This document shows, one piece after another, positions 37,982-47,400 of a stretch of DNA of 64,000 bases. Source of the stretch: Pedobacter panaciterrae (GTDB lineage: Bacteria; Bacteroidota; Bacteroidia; Sphingobacteriales; Sphingobacteriaceae). The notes under the pieces are model-generated. The model was given only the letters and a program-made list of their open reading frames with translations, searched no databases and was not told the origin of the DNA. The first letter of the stretch is position 1. Each line of letters opens with the position of its first letter. Made by a program: the position numbers and the translations under genes. The DNA is taken from positions 806,001-870,000 of the forward strand of contig NZ_JABMKW010000020.1 in assembly GCF_013204795.1 (NCBI RefSeq), in the 5' to 3' direction.

Positions 37982-39321
37982 TGAAACCGAATAATAACGA
38001 TAAAAAGGGGCATAATTTGCTCTGGAAAATTCATCATTGGGCGGGCTTGTACACAGGCATTGTGATTGGTATTCTTTGCCTAACCGGCGCAATCGCTGTT
38101 TTCATCCCTGAGATCGACGGCTGGATCCAACGGCGTTATTATTCGGTTTATACTACCCCTCTTTCGGCGCCTGCACTACCCAAAATTGATAATGCGTTTA
38201 CCGAAGCTAAAAAGCAGTATCCCAAGATGGCTGGTTTACTGATCGATATGCCCGACAGGCCGGAAGGCATAGCCACCTTCAGTTTTGTTGTAAAAGGCAA
38301 AGACAAAGCCTCAAATCAGTCCTATTCTCTGTTTGTTGATCCGGTGCATGATAAAATCCTGGGCAATCGCGACCGACAAAACTCGCTGGCTAATTACCTA
38401 AGGCAAATGCACGTACGTTTGTACGAAGGTTTTTGGGGTCGACAGCTTGTAGGTTTAGCTGGAGTGGCCTTTGTAGTAGTAACCATTACCGGTTTTCTGA
38501 TCTATGGGAACTTTATGAAAAAACAGCCTTATCCAAAAATCCGCAAGAAGAATGTGCGCATTTTAATGGCTGATTGGCATAAAATATTGGGTATAAGCGC
38601 GCTGGCTTTCAATTTTGTAATCGCGTGTTCCGGTGCCTGGTTAGGCTTGCAACCTAAACTGATGCAATGGTTTGACATTAAAGCCCCTAATGATTTTAAG
38701 GCTGAGGTAATCATAGATAAGAAAGAGGATGCAAACATTGCGGTACATTGGAATAAAGTATTTAAAGTAGCAAAACAAGAATTTCCCGGTCTTAAGCCAG
38801 GTTATATGCGTGCCTCTGAGGACGGAACAGCTACTATCGAAATTCATGGCAGCATAGACGGCCAGATATACGAAAGAAACATAAACTCGCTTGTTATTTC
38901 CAAGACTACTTACAAACCCTTATTCAAATGCGACATCAGCAAAGCATCATTCAGAGATAAATTTTATTCGGTACAAGAGGCTCTTCATTTTGGTGATTTT
39001 GGCGGTTTAGGTTTAAAAATATTATATGCCGTTCTTGGCCTTACAAGTGCCTTTTTGTCTATCAGTGGTTTTGTAGTGTATTTACACCGCACGGATAAGA
39101 TGAAAAAAAGAGCCATTAGTCCTTTAAAAACTACTTTCATTTATTCTATCCTGATTTTGTTGATTCTTATTATCATTGCTATGATCAGCATGTTTATCGG
39201 CTACCGTCAGGCTTCCTTTATTGCTGCAATCATTGTAAATGGTATACTGGCCATATTCATCATTTATGCCATTACAAATTATATCCTTAAAAAAATGAAA
39301 CCAAAAGCCAGCATCATATGA
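37981..39321 (+). CDS. PepSY-associated membrane protein (probable ferric-siderophore reductase)
   Basis: A 446-residue inner-membrane protein of the PepSY_TM family. It starts with KIHHWAGLYTGIVIGILCLTGA (first membrane helix with conserved His), has a periplasmic PepSY region (about 60-170 and 225-330), and further helices near 145-165, 195-215, 340-360 and 380-440. Conserved histidines flank the helices (MHVRLYEGFWGR; LMADWHKILG; ALHFGDFGGLG). Proteins of this family next to siderophore receptors are proposed to reduce ferric iron. Its ATG overlaps the receptor stop by 1 bp, which implies coupled translation. Confidence 0.88.
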   Translation: MKPNNNDKKGHNLLWKIHHWAGLYTGIVIGILCLTGAIAVFIPEIDGWIQRRYYSVYTTPLSAPALPKIDNAFTEAKKQYPKMAGLLIDMPDRPEGIATFSFVVKGKDKASNQSYSLFVDPVHDKILGNRDRQNSLANYLRQMHVRLYEGFWGRQLVGLAGVAFVVVTITGFLIYGNFMKKQPYPKIRKKNVRILMADWHKILGISALAFNFVIACSGAWLGLQPKLMQWFDIKAPNDFKAEVIIDKKEDANIAVHWNKVFKVAKQEFPGLKPGYMRASEDGTATIEIHGSIDGQIYERNINSLVISKTTYKPLFKCDISKASFRDKFYSVQEALHFGDFGGLGLKILYAVLGLTSAFLSISGFVVYLHRTDKMKKRAISPLKTTFIYSILILLILIIIAMISMFIGYRQASFIAAIIVNGILAIFIIYAITNYILKKMKPKASII

Positions 39322-39569
39322 ACATGAAAGCTTTTTCTTTAATCCAGCACAAACTGATCCCCACAGCGTTAATAGCTGGAAATATAGCCCTTGTCCACCT
39401 CATTTATTTACTGGCAAAAGGAGATTACAGCCAAACCTTATCGGCAACAGCTCTTTGCATTATCAGCTTAATAATTGGAATTTTACGCGCCAACAAGTAC
39501 TTCTTGCTGGCAGGAATAATTTCATACACTATACTTATATTAAGTGCCTTAATCTTTCTGCCTGCTTAA
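39318..39569 (+). CDS. Small three-helix membrane protein
   Basis: An 83-residue protein with three predicted membrane helices (about 12-32, 40-56, 62-81) and no domain I recognise. It starts inside the stop of the PepSY gene (ATGA overlap, 4 bp), so it belongs to the siderophore operon. It may stabilise the reductase complex, but this is a guess from position alone. Similar small proteins often follow PepSY genes in Bacteroidota iron loci. Confidence 0.7.
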   Translation: MNMKAFSLIQHKLIPTALIAGNIALVHLIYLLAKGDYSQTLSATALCIISLIIGILRANKYFLLAGIISYTILILSALIFLPA

Positions 39570-39689
39570 TTTTAAACATCCTCACCTGAACCTCGCTATA
39601 CATATCATTTAGCAATAAAGGATAATTGAAGTCGTTACAATTTATGTATATTACATATATACAATTTAATATACTACGATTATCCCCTT
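39570..39689. other. Intergenic region with short palindrome
   Basis: A 120-bp AT-rich gap. TATGTA-TAT-TACATA at 39643-39657 is a perfect short inverted repeat 33 bp before the methyltransferase gene. It may be an operator, but AT-rich DNA yields such sites by chance. No clear promoter is seen. Confidence 0.2.
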
Positions 39690-40334
39690 ATGAAAAATAA
39701 AATATCTCCGTTAACCCTATTCCAGCCCAACAAACTAAAGGTATTATTGTCCCTGGGTTTCAAAGGCTATCTTGCTGATAGAGGATGGTTTGATGCATAT
39801 AAAACAAAATCTGCTATCGACGAGACCGGAAAACCTATTGCCTGGGTAACCTATTCTTTCATCGATTTTATTAAAGAACGCCTGAATAAACAGCAACGCG
39901 TATTTGAATTTGGTTCAGGTAATTCAACATTCTTTTACGCCAATTTAGCCGGAGAGGTTTATTCTGTTGAACATGATAAAATATGGTTTAAAACAAATAA
40001 AGCCTCCAACCTAAATAATGTCCATCTGATTTTTTGTGAGCTTGTTCCCAACGGAGATTACTGCAGGAGTGCAGCTAATACAGGAAAGAAATTTGACCTA
40101 ATCATTGTGGATGGAAGAGATAGGGTAAACTGCTGTAAACAGGCTCTCGAATCTTTAACAGAAGAAGGCGTGGTGGTATTAGATGATTCAGAAAGAGATC
40201 AATATGCAGAGGGGGTTTCCTTTTTAATTGAAAATGGATTTAAGCATATTCCGTTTTCGGGAATTGCACCCGGAGTAATTATATCTAAGTGTACTTCTGT
40301 TTTTTACAGACAAAATAATTGCCTTAATATCTGA
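39690..40334 (+). CDS. Class I SAM-dependent methyltransferase
   Basis: A 214-residue soluble protein with a Rossmann-type methyltransferase core. Motif I is VFEFGSGNSTFFYA (about 70-83), an acidic second motif is YSVEHDKIW, and FDLIIVDGRDRVNCCKQAL (about 133-151) and VVVLDDSER form later strands. Relatives of this type are seen in polysaccharide and small-molecule modification loci, where the acceptor varies. It stands alone between the iron operon and a convergent gene, so there is no clue to its substrate. Confidence 0.8.
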   Translation: MKNKISPLTLFQPNKLKVLLSLGFKGYLADRGWFDAYKTKSAIDETGKPIAWVTYSFIDFIKERLNKQQRVFEFGSGNSTFFYANLAGEVYSVEHDKIWFKTNKASNLNNVHLIFCELVPNGDYCRSAANTGKKFDLIIVDGRDRVNCCKQALESLTEEGVVVLDDSERDQYAEGVSFLIENGFKHIPFSGIAPGVIISKCTSVFYRQNNCLNI

Positions 40335-40349
40335 TACTTAAATAAATCC

Positions 40350-41189
40350 TTAAGCCATAACAGAAAGCATTGTCAGCGCAATCAGCCCAAGCTCCTGATT
40401 ACCACTAATTTTCACTTTGTCTTTTACTTGTTCTGGTCGCAAGCTTTTTGAAAATAGCTTCCATGAGGTTTCAGGATCAATAATAATTTCAGTCGTTGGT
40501 GTTTCTGTTTGGTTTTTTGTCAATATCCATTTATTCTCAGTACGAAGCAAATACCACGAACCACCAACGTCCGTTGCAACAGTAACCTTTACAATTGACC
40601 CATCATCTGCGGTTATTGATCTGTATGTGTGTGGAAGAGCAAGCATAAAAATATCAATAAAGGGATAATAAAGCTCAGGCGTCATTAGATCTGGTTTATT
40701 TACAGCAGCTCTTATTTGCTGTTGATGTAGCCACTTTTCTGTATACTGACGCGATATTTCTGTCCAGTTTTTACTTTCTGATTCACCAGTCCAGCCAACT
40801 GCTAAGACAGATTTATCCAAAGGATTCAAAGATTTAAGGTAGTCACAAAATTGCTGACCGGTTATTTCAAGAAGAAAAATAAGCATTTCCGGACTTACTC
40901 TTTTCATAGCCTTTACCCAGTCAGCATTAAGTCTGTTCAGGAAATCAACCAAGTCCTGATAAGAATTTCCTTCTGGATGTTCACCGAAGTGATGATCACG
41001 AAGAATGGAAAGCACTCGAAGATTACCGTCTAGCAAATGTGCAGCTACATCCTTAACTGTCCAAAGTTTTGCAATAGTCTGTTTTTGCCAATCTACGGGT
41101 TTAAGTGATTTCAGTAAATCAAGCAGTTTCTTATCAAGAACAGTTAGCAAATGAACTACATCAATAGGGATTTTCGTCTGGGTTGTCAT
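40350..41189 (-). CDS. Maleylpyruvate isomerase/DinB-like protein
   Basis: A 279-residue soluble protein. The N-terminal part (about 10-165) is a four-helix DinB/maleylpyruvate-isomerase-N fold with the metal-site-like pattern WTVKDVAAHLLDGNLRVL. The C-terminal part (about 180-270) is an SCP2-like region that ends ISGNQELGLIALTMLSVMA. In actinobacteria, proteins of this family use mycothiol; Bacteroidota lack mycothiol, so the thiol cofactor, if any, is unknown. It is on the same strand as the methyltransferase at 41273 but 83 bp away, and tail-to-tail with the upstream methyltransferase gene. Confidence 0.75.
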   Translation of the reverse strand: MTTQTKIPIDVVHLLTVLDKKLLDLLKSLKPVDWQKQTIAKLWTVKDVAAHLLDGNLRVLSILRDHHFGEHPEGNSYQDLVDFLNRLNADWVKAMKRVSPEMLIFLLEITGQQFCDYLKSLNPLDKSVLAVGWTGESESKNWTEISRQYTEKWLHQQQIRAAVNKPDLMTPELYYPFIDIFMLALPHTYRSITADDGSIVKVTVATDVGGSWYLLRTENKWILTKNQTETPTTEIIIDPETSWKLFSKSLRPEQVKDKVKISGNQELGLIALTMLSVMA

Positions 41190-41272
41190 AAAATAACAAA
41201 CGTTTTAATTATTATTTTCTTTCGGAAGTGATATAAAAATAATGAATTCCAGAAATTTATTGTTCATTGAAC

Positions 41273-41995
41273 TTACTTTATTGCTCCAAATGCTGCGAAA
41301 TAAGAATTCTTATGCAGTATTTCAATCTCTTTGAACCCAACTTTACTTAACAAAGCGAGCTGATAGCCTAAGGAACGCGGTGTATCCTCGTAAGCAATAT
41401 AATCAAATACTTTTTGTGCATATTCAGGTCCGCCCAAAGTTTCAAGGTATGCCCTGTACTTATCCTGAAAAAGCTTATTTATCAATTCCGAGTCATGGGT
41501 AATTAAGTCAGAAATCCAAATACTACCACCTGGTTTCAATGCAATGTATAATTTAGTAAAAACAAGTTCCCAGTCGGCATCAGTACGTAAATGATGAAAT
41601 GTGGCGGCAGCAAACACCACATCAAAGTGATTATCCGGTAAATCAAGATTACGCATATCATCTTGTATCACATTTACCTTACCATTAGTTTTTGCAGATA
41701 CCCTTTTTTTTGCCCGCTCTAACATTGGCATACTCAAATCATTCAGTGTACAATTCAATTCAGGAATTTTGCTTAGCATTTTTAAGGTATAATTACCCGC
41801 ACCGCAACCTATATCCAGTAATTCTTTTGCATGTGGATTAATGTATTTTGCTGCCTCTGTACATAACTCCATGGTAAGCGGGGCGTCAATGGTTGTTTGC
41901 TGACCCACTTCAAGATTTGAAAAGCGTTCAACATCATTATCGAACCTTGCCTTAATTTCGTCGTTAGTGGCCTTTTTTAAATATTCTGTTTTCAT
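41273..41995 (-). CDS. Class I SAM-dependent methyltransferase
   Basis: A 240-residue soluble enzyme with a clear SAM-binding core: KELLDIGCGAGNYTLKML (motif I, about 57-74), then CTLNDLSMPMLERAKKR, and FDVVFAAATFHHL (motif IV region), and LKPGGSIWISDLI (post-motif). It belongs to the broad methyltransf_25 group; no acceptor can be deduced. It is divergent from a LysR regulator, the usual sign that the regulator controls it. The promoter-like sequence and the LysR box lie within the 95-bp gap. Confidence 0.85.
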   Translation of the reverse strand: MKTEYLKKATNDEIKARFDNDVERFSNLEVGQQTTIDAPLTMELCTEAAKYINPHAKELLDIGCGAGNYTLKMLSKIPELNCTLNDLSMPMLERAKKRVSAKTNGKVNVIQDDMRNLDLPDNHFDVVFAAATFHHLRTDADWELVFTKLYIALKPGGSIWISDLITHDSELINKLFQDKYRAYLETLGGPEYAQKVFDYIAYEDTPRSLGYQLALLSKVGFKEIEILHKNSYFAAFGAIK

Positions 41996-42015
41996 ATCTT
42001 AAATTTTTCATTTGT

Positions 42016-42023
42016 CAAACCTA
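42016..42023 (-). promoter_or_regulatory. Candidate -7 element for the methyltransferase
   Basis: TAGGTTTG on the minus strand matches TANNTTTG exactly, 20 bp before the ATG. No TTG at the -33 spacing is seen, as expected if an activator is needed. Confidence 0.45.
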
Positions 42024-42068
42024 ACTCCTTTTACCATATTTGAAAAATATCAATTTTATCAATTCACG

Positions 42069-42083
42069 ATACCTAATAGGTAT
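42069..42083. promoter_or_regulatory. LysR-type operator (T-N11-A)
   Basis: ATACCTA-A-TAGGTAT is a perfect 7-bp inverted repeat around one base and contains the T-N11-A pattern of LysR-type regulators. It lies 7 bp before the LysR ATG and about 45 bp upstream of the methyltransferase -7 element, so it could serve both self-control and activation. Confidence 0.65.
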
Positions 42084-42090
42084 TATAAAT

Positions 42091-42975
42091 ATGGAACTCA
42101 GACATCTTTTATATTTTAAAACTGTTGCAGAAGAATTGCATTTTACAAAAGCAGCGACAAAACTTTTTATTTCTCAGCCCCCATTAAGTCGTCAGATTAA
42201 AGAATTGGAAGAGGAATTAGAAGTGCAGTTATTCACGCGCGATAACAAACGCGTTGCTTTAACAGATGCTGGAAAGTATTTCAAAACTGAAGTGGATGCG
42301 ATTTTTGCAAGACTGGAAGAAAGTAAAAATATAGTTCGGCAAATCCATTTAAGCCTTAGCGGCGAATTAAAGATCGGGTATATAAGTTCGGTCTATCAAT
42401 CTTATCTGGCAGAAATTTTAAAGGCAATGCGCGAAGAATTCCAGTATATAAAAACGGGTTTATTTGAACTGCCAACAATAACCCAAATTGAAGCATTGGA
42501 GCAAGGGAAATTAGATGTAGGTATTTTAAGAGCACCTATTCTTTCCGAAAAATTAATTATTAAAACTTTATTTTTTGATCCTTTTGTAGTTGTTATTCCC
42601 TTTTCAGCAAAAACGTTCAGCACAAACAAGGAACTGGCCGACTTTTTAAAAAAGAGCCCCTTTATTTTTTTTAATAAAGAATTTGCACCTCATTATAACA
42701 ATAAACTAATTGAAATTTGCAAACGGATGCAATTTACGCCCGATATTACTCATGAAGCTAATAATGTCCACTCTATATTACAATTAGTCGAAGCAGGGCT
42801 TGGTGTATCTATATTACCCCTATCGCTCAAAAAACAATATGAATATTTAAAAGTTTCATTTATTGAGTTGGAAAATATTCCTGTAAATACCGAAGTTGTT
42901 GTAGCTTACAAACAAACCAATAGAAATCCTGCATTAAAATGGTTTATTGATAATTACAGTAATACAAATAACTAA
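42091..42975 (+). CDS. LysR-family transcriptional regulator
   Basis: A 295-residue regulator from the ATG at 42091. The N-terminal winged helix is MELRHLLYFKTVAEELHF, TKAATKLFISQPPLSRQI and ELEEELEVQLFTRDNKR. The C-terminal part (about 90-290) is the two-lobe effector-binding domain. An upstream in-frame ATG at 42040 would add 17 residues and overlap the predicted operator, so I reject it. It is divergent from the methyltransferase at 41995, its most likely target. The effector is unknown. Confidence 0.92.
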   Translation: MELRHLLYFKTVAEELHFTKAATKLFISQPPLSRQIKELEEELEVQLFTRDNKRVALTDAGKYFKTEVDAIFARLEESKNIVRQIHLSLSGELKIGYISSVYQSYLAEILKAMREEFQYIKTGLFELPTITQIEALEQGKLDVGILRAPILSEKLIIKTLFFDPFVVVIPFSAKTFSTNKELADFLKKSPFIFFNKEFAPHYNNKLIEICKRMQFTPDITHEANNVHSILQLVEAGLGVSILPLSLKKQYEYLKVSFIELENIPVNTEVVVAYKQTNRNPALKWFIDNYSNTNN

Positions 42976-43207
42976 CCTTCAATCAGATTTTTTCTAGCTA
43001 TAGATATTTCGCATATCTTTAATATTTAGTCGTCAAATAACATTTTTTGTTATTCTTTAGATACTGTAGTTTATGTTCACGTTTTAATTGAATTATTATT
43101 TGTTTCTTTAATCCCTAAAGAGAGCGATTACCGTTGGCAATCAGCTTTATGGGATAAGACAAATAGAGATAACTAAACTGTATATTATTAAACTAGATTC
43201 AAAACAA

Positions 43208-44464
43208 TTGGTTTTTGAGGCGCTATCTATAATGCGTGAAAATGATGTAGATATTTTGCCCGTTTATGAAGGTAATCGCTTTATTGCCGACATTTCTAAA
43301 GACGAAATCACAGATTTTTTAAATCATCTGGATAACGGAAAGAATATATACTTCCATAAATTAAATTTTGATTTGGGAACTACGCTGATGAAGATTAGAG
43401 AACAGAGCAGTAGACCCAAAAGGTTATCAGATTTACTTATTCGCGTAGCTGTACTGGCTTTTGCAATTTTAGGGTTAATGTGGATGTTTTTTAACAATCC
43501 TCAGGGCAAACATCATGGCTCTTTGCAGAACAACGTCAACCTTCCACTCGCTAAAAAAGATATTCTTCCAGGCTCAAACAAGGCAACATTAATTTTTGCC
43601 AATGGCAAAACGATACACTTAAGCCAAGCAAAGACCGGTGTAGTAGTTGATGGCTCAAGTTTAAAGTATAATGATAACACTGCAGTCATCTCTAACAATT
43701 CGCCATCTTCTCAAACCGGCCCCCGTCATCTCGACGACAGAAGAGATCGCTTGAATAGCACAGAAAAAATAACAGTTGCCACCCCACGCGGCGGTCAATA
43801 CCAAATTACATTACCAGATGGCACCAGGGTTTGGCTAAATGCAGCTTCCACTTTAAAGTTTCCGTCAGATTTTGCCGGCACACCTCTGCGTAAGATTGAA
43901 TTAAGTGGTGAGGCTTATTTTGAGGTGACTAAAAATAAAAAACAACCATTCATAGTAATATCAAATGAACAGCTGGTAGAGGTGTTAGGTACGCATTTTA
44001 ACATTAGCAATTATACTGATGAAGGTAGTATAAAGACTACCCTTTTAGAAGGAAGTTTAATTGTTACGTCATCCCGAGGGAAGCGCAGCGGAGAGGGATC
44101 TCTTGGTCATGCTACCTCAAGAGATTTCTCCTATCGTCGAGATGACGTAATCCTCAAACCTGGCCAACAATCCACGTTTACCGCTAACAAGCCTATAGAG
44201 GTTAAGCAAGTTGATGCCAGTGATGCTATTGCCTGGAAAAATGGTAAATTCGCATTCCGAAATGAGTCTTTGGAAAGTATCATGCATCAAGTTGCCAGAT
44301 GGTACGATGTTGAAATCGTGTATCAAAACAATCAGATAGGCAAAGAAATTTTGGGAGGCTCATTTACCAGATCCGAACAGATTTCAAGTATACTAACAAC
44401 GCTTGAACTTGCCAGCGATGTACACTTTAAAATACAAGGCAAAAAAGTTATTATAACTAAATAA
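43208..44464 (+). CDS. CBS-fragment/FecR chimera, putative anti-sigma-like protein
   Basis: The frame is open from 43112, and no ATG precedes 43208 (TTG). The first part (VFEALSIMRENDVDILPVYEG, about 2-45) looks like the second half of a CBS domain. After a linker there is a membrane helix (about 75-96), a FecR domain (about 188-325; TLPDGTRVWLNAASTLKFP, LSGEAYFEVTKNKKQPF, VLGTHFNIS) and a DUF4974-type C-terminus (about 348-415). The usual N-terminal sigma-binding region of FecR is absent and no ECF sigma gene is adjacent. Two palindromic repeat elements are inserted in frame. The real start might be TTG 43208, ATG 43232 or ATG 43388. Its stop overlaps the SusC start (TAATG). It may be functional with an odd N-terminus or be degrading. 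Confidence 0.65.
   Translation: MVFEALSIMRENDVDILPVYEGNRFIADISKDEITDFLNHLDNGKNIYFHKLNFDLGTTLMKIREQSSRPKRLSDLLIRVAVLAFAILGLMWMFFNNPQGKHHGSLQNNVNLPLAKKDILPGSNKATLIFANGKTIHLSQAKTGVVVDGSSLKYNDNTAVISNNSPSSQTGPRHLDDRRDRLNSTEKITVATPRGGQYQITLPDGTRVWLNAASTLKFPSDFAGTPLRKIELSGEAYFEVTKNKKQPFIVISNEQLVEVLGTHFNISNYTDEGSIKTTLLEGSLIVTSSRGKRSGEGSLGHATSRDFSYRRDDVILKPGQQSTFTANKPIEVKQVDASDAIAWKNGKFAFRNESLESIMHQVARWYDVEIVYQNNQIGKEILGGSFTRSEQISSILTTLELASDVHFKIQGKKVIITK
43724..43755 (-). repeat. Half copy of palindromic repeat inside coding sequence
   Basis: CGTCATCTCGACGACAGAAG and following bases match 27 of 31 bases of one arm (read on the other strand) of the element at 44064-44150. It adds the residues HLDDRRDRLN between the membrane segment and the FecR domain. 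Confidence 0.6.
44064..44150. repeat. 87-bp palindromic repeat element, in frame inside FecR-like gene
   Basis: The ends TTACGTCATCCCGA and TCGAGATGACGTAA are inverted repeats with 13 of 14 matches, and inner segments GAGAGGGATCTCTTG and CAAGAGATTTCTC also pair. Length 87 bp is 29 codons, so the reading frame is kept; it inserts a polar stretch before the conserved LKPGQQ turn of the FecR domain. Confidence 0.7.
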
Positions 44465-47400
44465 TGAAGTTAAATTCAGTATTCATACTATCAATACTGT
44501 GCTTGCTCAGCACATCGGTAATGGCTCAAAAGCTCAATCTCGTAAAGAAAAAAGTCACTCTTGTTCAAGTCTTTAAAGAAATAACCAGGCAAACTGACTA
44601 TCAGGTAATCTGGAATGAGCAAAAACTAAACGTAGACCAACGGATCGATGCAGATTTTCAAAATGTAAGTTTGCCTCAGGTCATGAACCGTATTTTATCG
44701 GGCCTTCCGCTTACCTACATCATTTCAAAAAAAATGATAATTATAAATGCCCTCTCAGTTATTGATGTGCATGGTTCGGTAATAAATGAACAGAATCAAT
44801 TACTGGAAGGCGCAAGTGTCAGTGTTAAAGGAAAAAATAAAACAGCTCTTACAGATGCAAAAGGCCAATACTTACTAAAACAGATAGATACCGGAGCTGT
44901 GCTGACCATTTCTTATGTGGGTTATCAAAGCAAGGAAGTAAAGGCTTTACCCAAAATGGAAAAGGTTAGCTTATCTTTAAATAACGATCTGCTAAAGGAA
45001 GTAGAAGTAGTAAGTACAGGTTATCAAAAAATACCAAAAGAGCGTGCCACAGGAAGTTTTGCATTGGTAGATAGCGTAAAATTTGCACGCAGGGTAAGCC
45101 CAGATGTATTCTCCAGATTAGAGGGTATTACCAGTGGTCTATTATTTAATAAAAACACGATTAGAGCCAATGCTAGTTCCCTTGATTTGTCAGTTCGTGG
45201 CCGAAGTACTATTTTTGCAAACGATCAACCCCTGATCATTTTGGATAACTTTCCTTTTGATGGAGACTTCAATTCAATTAACCCAAATGATATCGACACA
45301 ATTACAGTTTTAAAAGATGCCGCAGCCGCATCTATATGGGGTGTTAGGGCAGGAAACGGTATAATTGTAATTACTACCAAAAGAGGTAGAAACAAACAAC
45401 CCTTAAGTGTATCTATAAATTCAAATGTTACCATTTCTGGCAAGTCTGATCTTTCTTATAATCAAAATTTTTTAACCTCATCTGATTATATTGATATAGA
45501 AACTTTTTTATTCGACCATGGAAAATATGATAAAATCTTAACTGACCCTCAAAACTATACCGTAGTTTCTCCTGTAGTACAAATCCTAAACAAACAGCGA
45601 ATGGGCCAATCTGCGGATGAAACCACAAGGCAGTTAAATGTTTTAAGGACTAAAGATGTGAGAAATGATGAATTAAAATATTTTTACAGAAAGCCGGTTT
45701 CGCAACAATATGCCGTGTCATTACGTGGAGGAACGACACGATCAAACCATTATTTCTCTGCCGGATACGACAAAACTGATGCGACCCTGGTAGCCAACAA
45801 CAACAGCAGGCGCACTATAAATAGCCAAAACACCCTTCGTCCTGTTAAAAATCTAGAATTGGAACTAGGCGTGTATTATGTAAAATCAACATCAAACATA
45901 GATAGCGCATTAAACGAGATATCATTTCATACTACCCCTTATTATCAATTTAAAGATGTAAATGGCCATAATGCTGTGCTTGACTGGGACTATAATTCCC
46001 GTTTTAAAAATGAAGCACTCGATAAAGGATTTTTAGATTGGTCATATATACCCCTAAATGAATTGGGTAAATCGCCACGTACCATAAAGGATAATAACTT
46101 ACGATTAAACGGGGGATTAACCTACACTATCATTCCAGGCTTAAGCGCAACTTTAAAATACCAATATCAGGAGCTTGATAGTAAGACTTCACGTTACATG
46201 GGTATCGAAAGCTACGAAACCAGACAGCTTATCAATCAATATTCTATTTTAACTTCAGGTACTGTTAGTGGTTACAATATTCCTTTAGGAGGAATTCTTT
46301 ATACGCTCAATCGAAAAGCCTCTTCTAATAATTTACGCACCCAGTTAAACTATGAGAAGAGATGGCAAAAAAGTTCCATTTCAGCCATCATGGGTTATGA
46401 AATTTCGGAATCCGTATCCGACATGAACAGTCAGACTAAATACGGGTACGATATAAATTCAGGGAAATCTATAGCAGTAGACACTGCAAGTTATTTTAAC
46501 CTAAACCCTGTAGGCTCAGGCCAAATCAGAACTAGCTATCGCTTTTTTAAAAGAACAGATAGAATGCGTTCCTCATATATTAATGCAGCTTATACTTATG
46601 ATGGCAGATATACCCTATCAGGAAGTGCACGGATTGATGGTTCCAATTATTTTGGCATAAAAACCAATCAAAAATACGTTCCATTATGGTCTGCCGGAGC
46701 ATTATGGAATATTGACAGAGAAGATTTTTATAACTTAAACTGGTTACCTGTTTTAAAATTCAGGGCATCGTATGGGTATAGTGGTAATCTGGATAAATCA
46801 AAAACAGGAATTACTACATTTACATACAATCCATTAGGCGCGGCATACACCGGCCTGCCTTTCGCGAGCATTGTCAATATTGGTAATCCTGAACTTAGAT
46901 GGGAAAAAGTAGCTATTGCCAATGTTGGAGTTGAGTTTGGACTAAGGAATTCCGCAATTAGTGGAAAAGTAGAATATTATATCAAAAATGGCTCTGATAT
47001 ATTGGGCGACAAGGCTTTCCCTTCAAATACTGGTATTAAAGTCTTAAGAGGTAACTACTCAAAACTGGAAACAAAAGGATTAGATATTTCCCTAAACTCA
47101 CAAAATTTAAAAGGAAAACTAGGCTGGACGACAAGCTTTATACTCTCTGCCGCAAATGACTGTGTTACAGATTATCATGCAGTTCTGCCTGCCAGTATGT
47201 ACTATGTTGGAACCTACAGCAGTGTCCCGATATTAAACAGACCTGTGTATGGAATTTTCAGTTACAAATGGGCAGGATTAGACCCGATAAACGGCGACCC
47301 CAGAGGCTATGTAAATGGCCAGGTTAGTAAAGATTACAAAACCATCCTTAACAGCACAATAGAAAACCTGGAGTATAATGGCCCGGCAAGGCCTACTGTC

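Noticed and set aside
39643-39657. TATGTA-TAT-TACATA operator
   Set aside because: A short AT-only palindrome in AT-rich DNA is expected by chance, and no regulator is adjacent.
42040-42090. Upstream ATG for the LysR regulator
   Set aside because: It would extend the conserved MELRHLLYF start by 17 unusual residues and cover the predicted operator.
43028-43164. Open frame in another phase upstream of the CBS/FecR gene
   Set aside because: Its translation is hydrophobic and low in complexity apart from the last 20 residues and has no start; the phase continuous with the CBS-like segment is more convincing.
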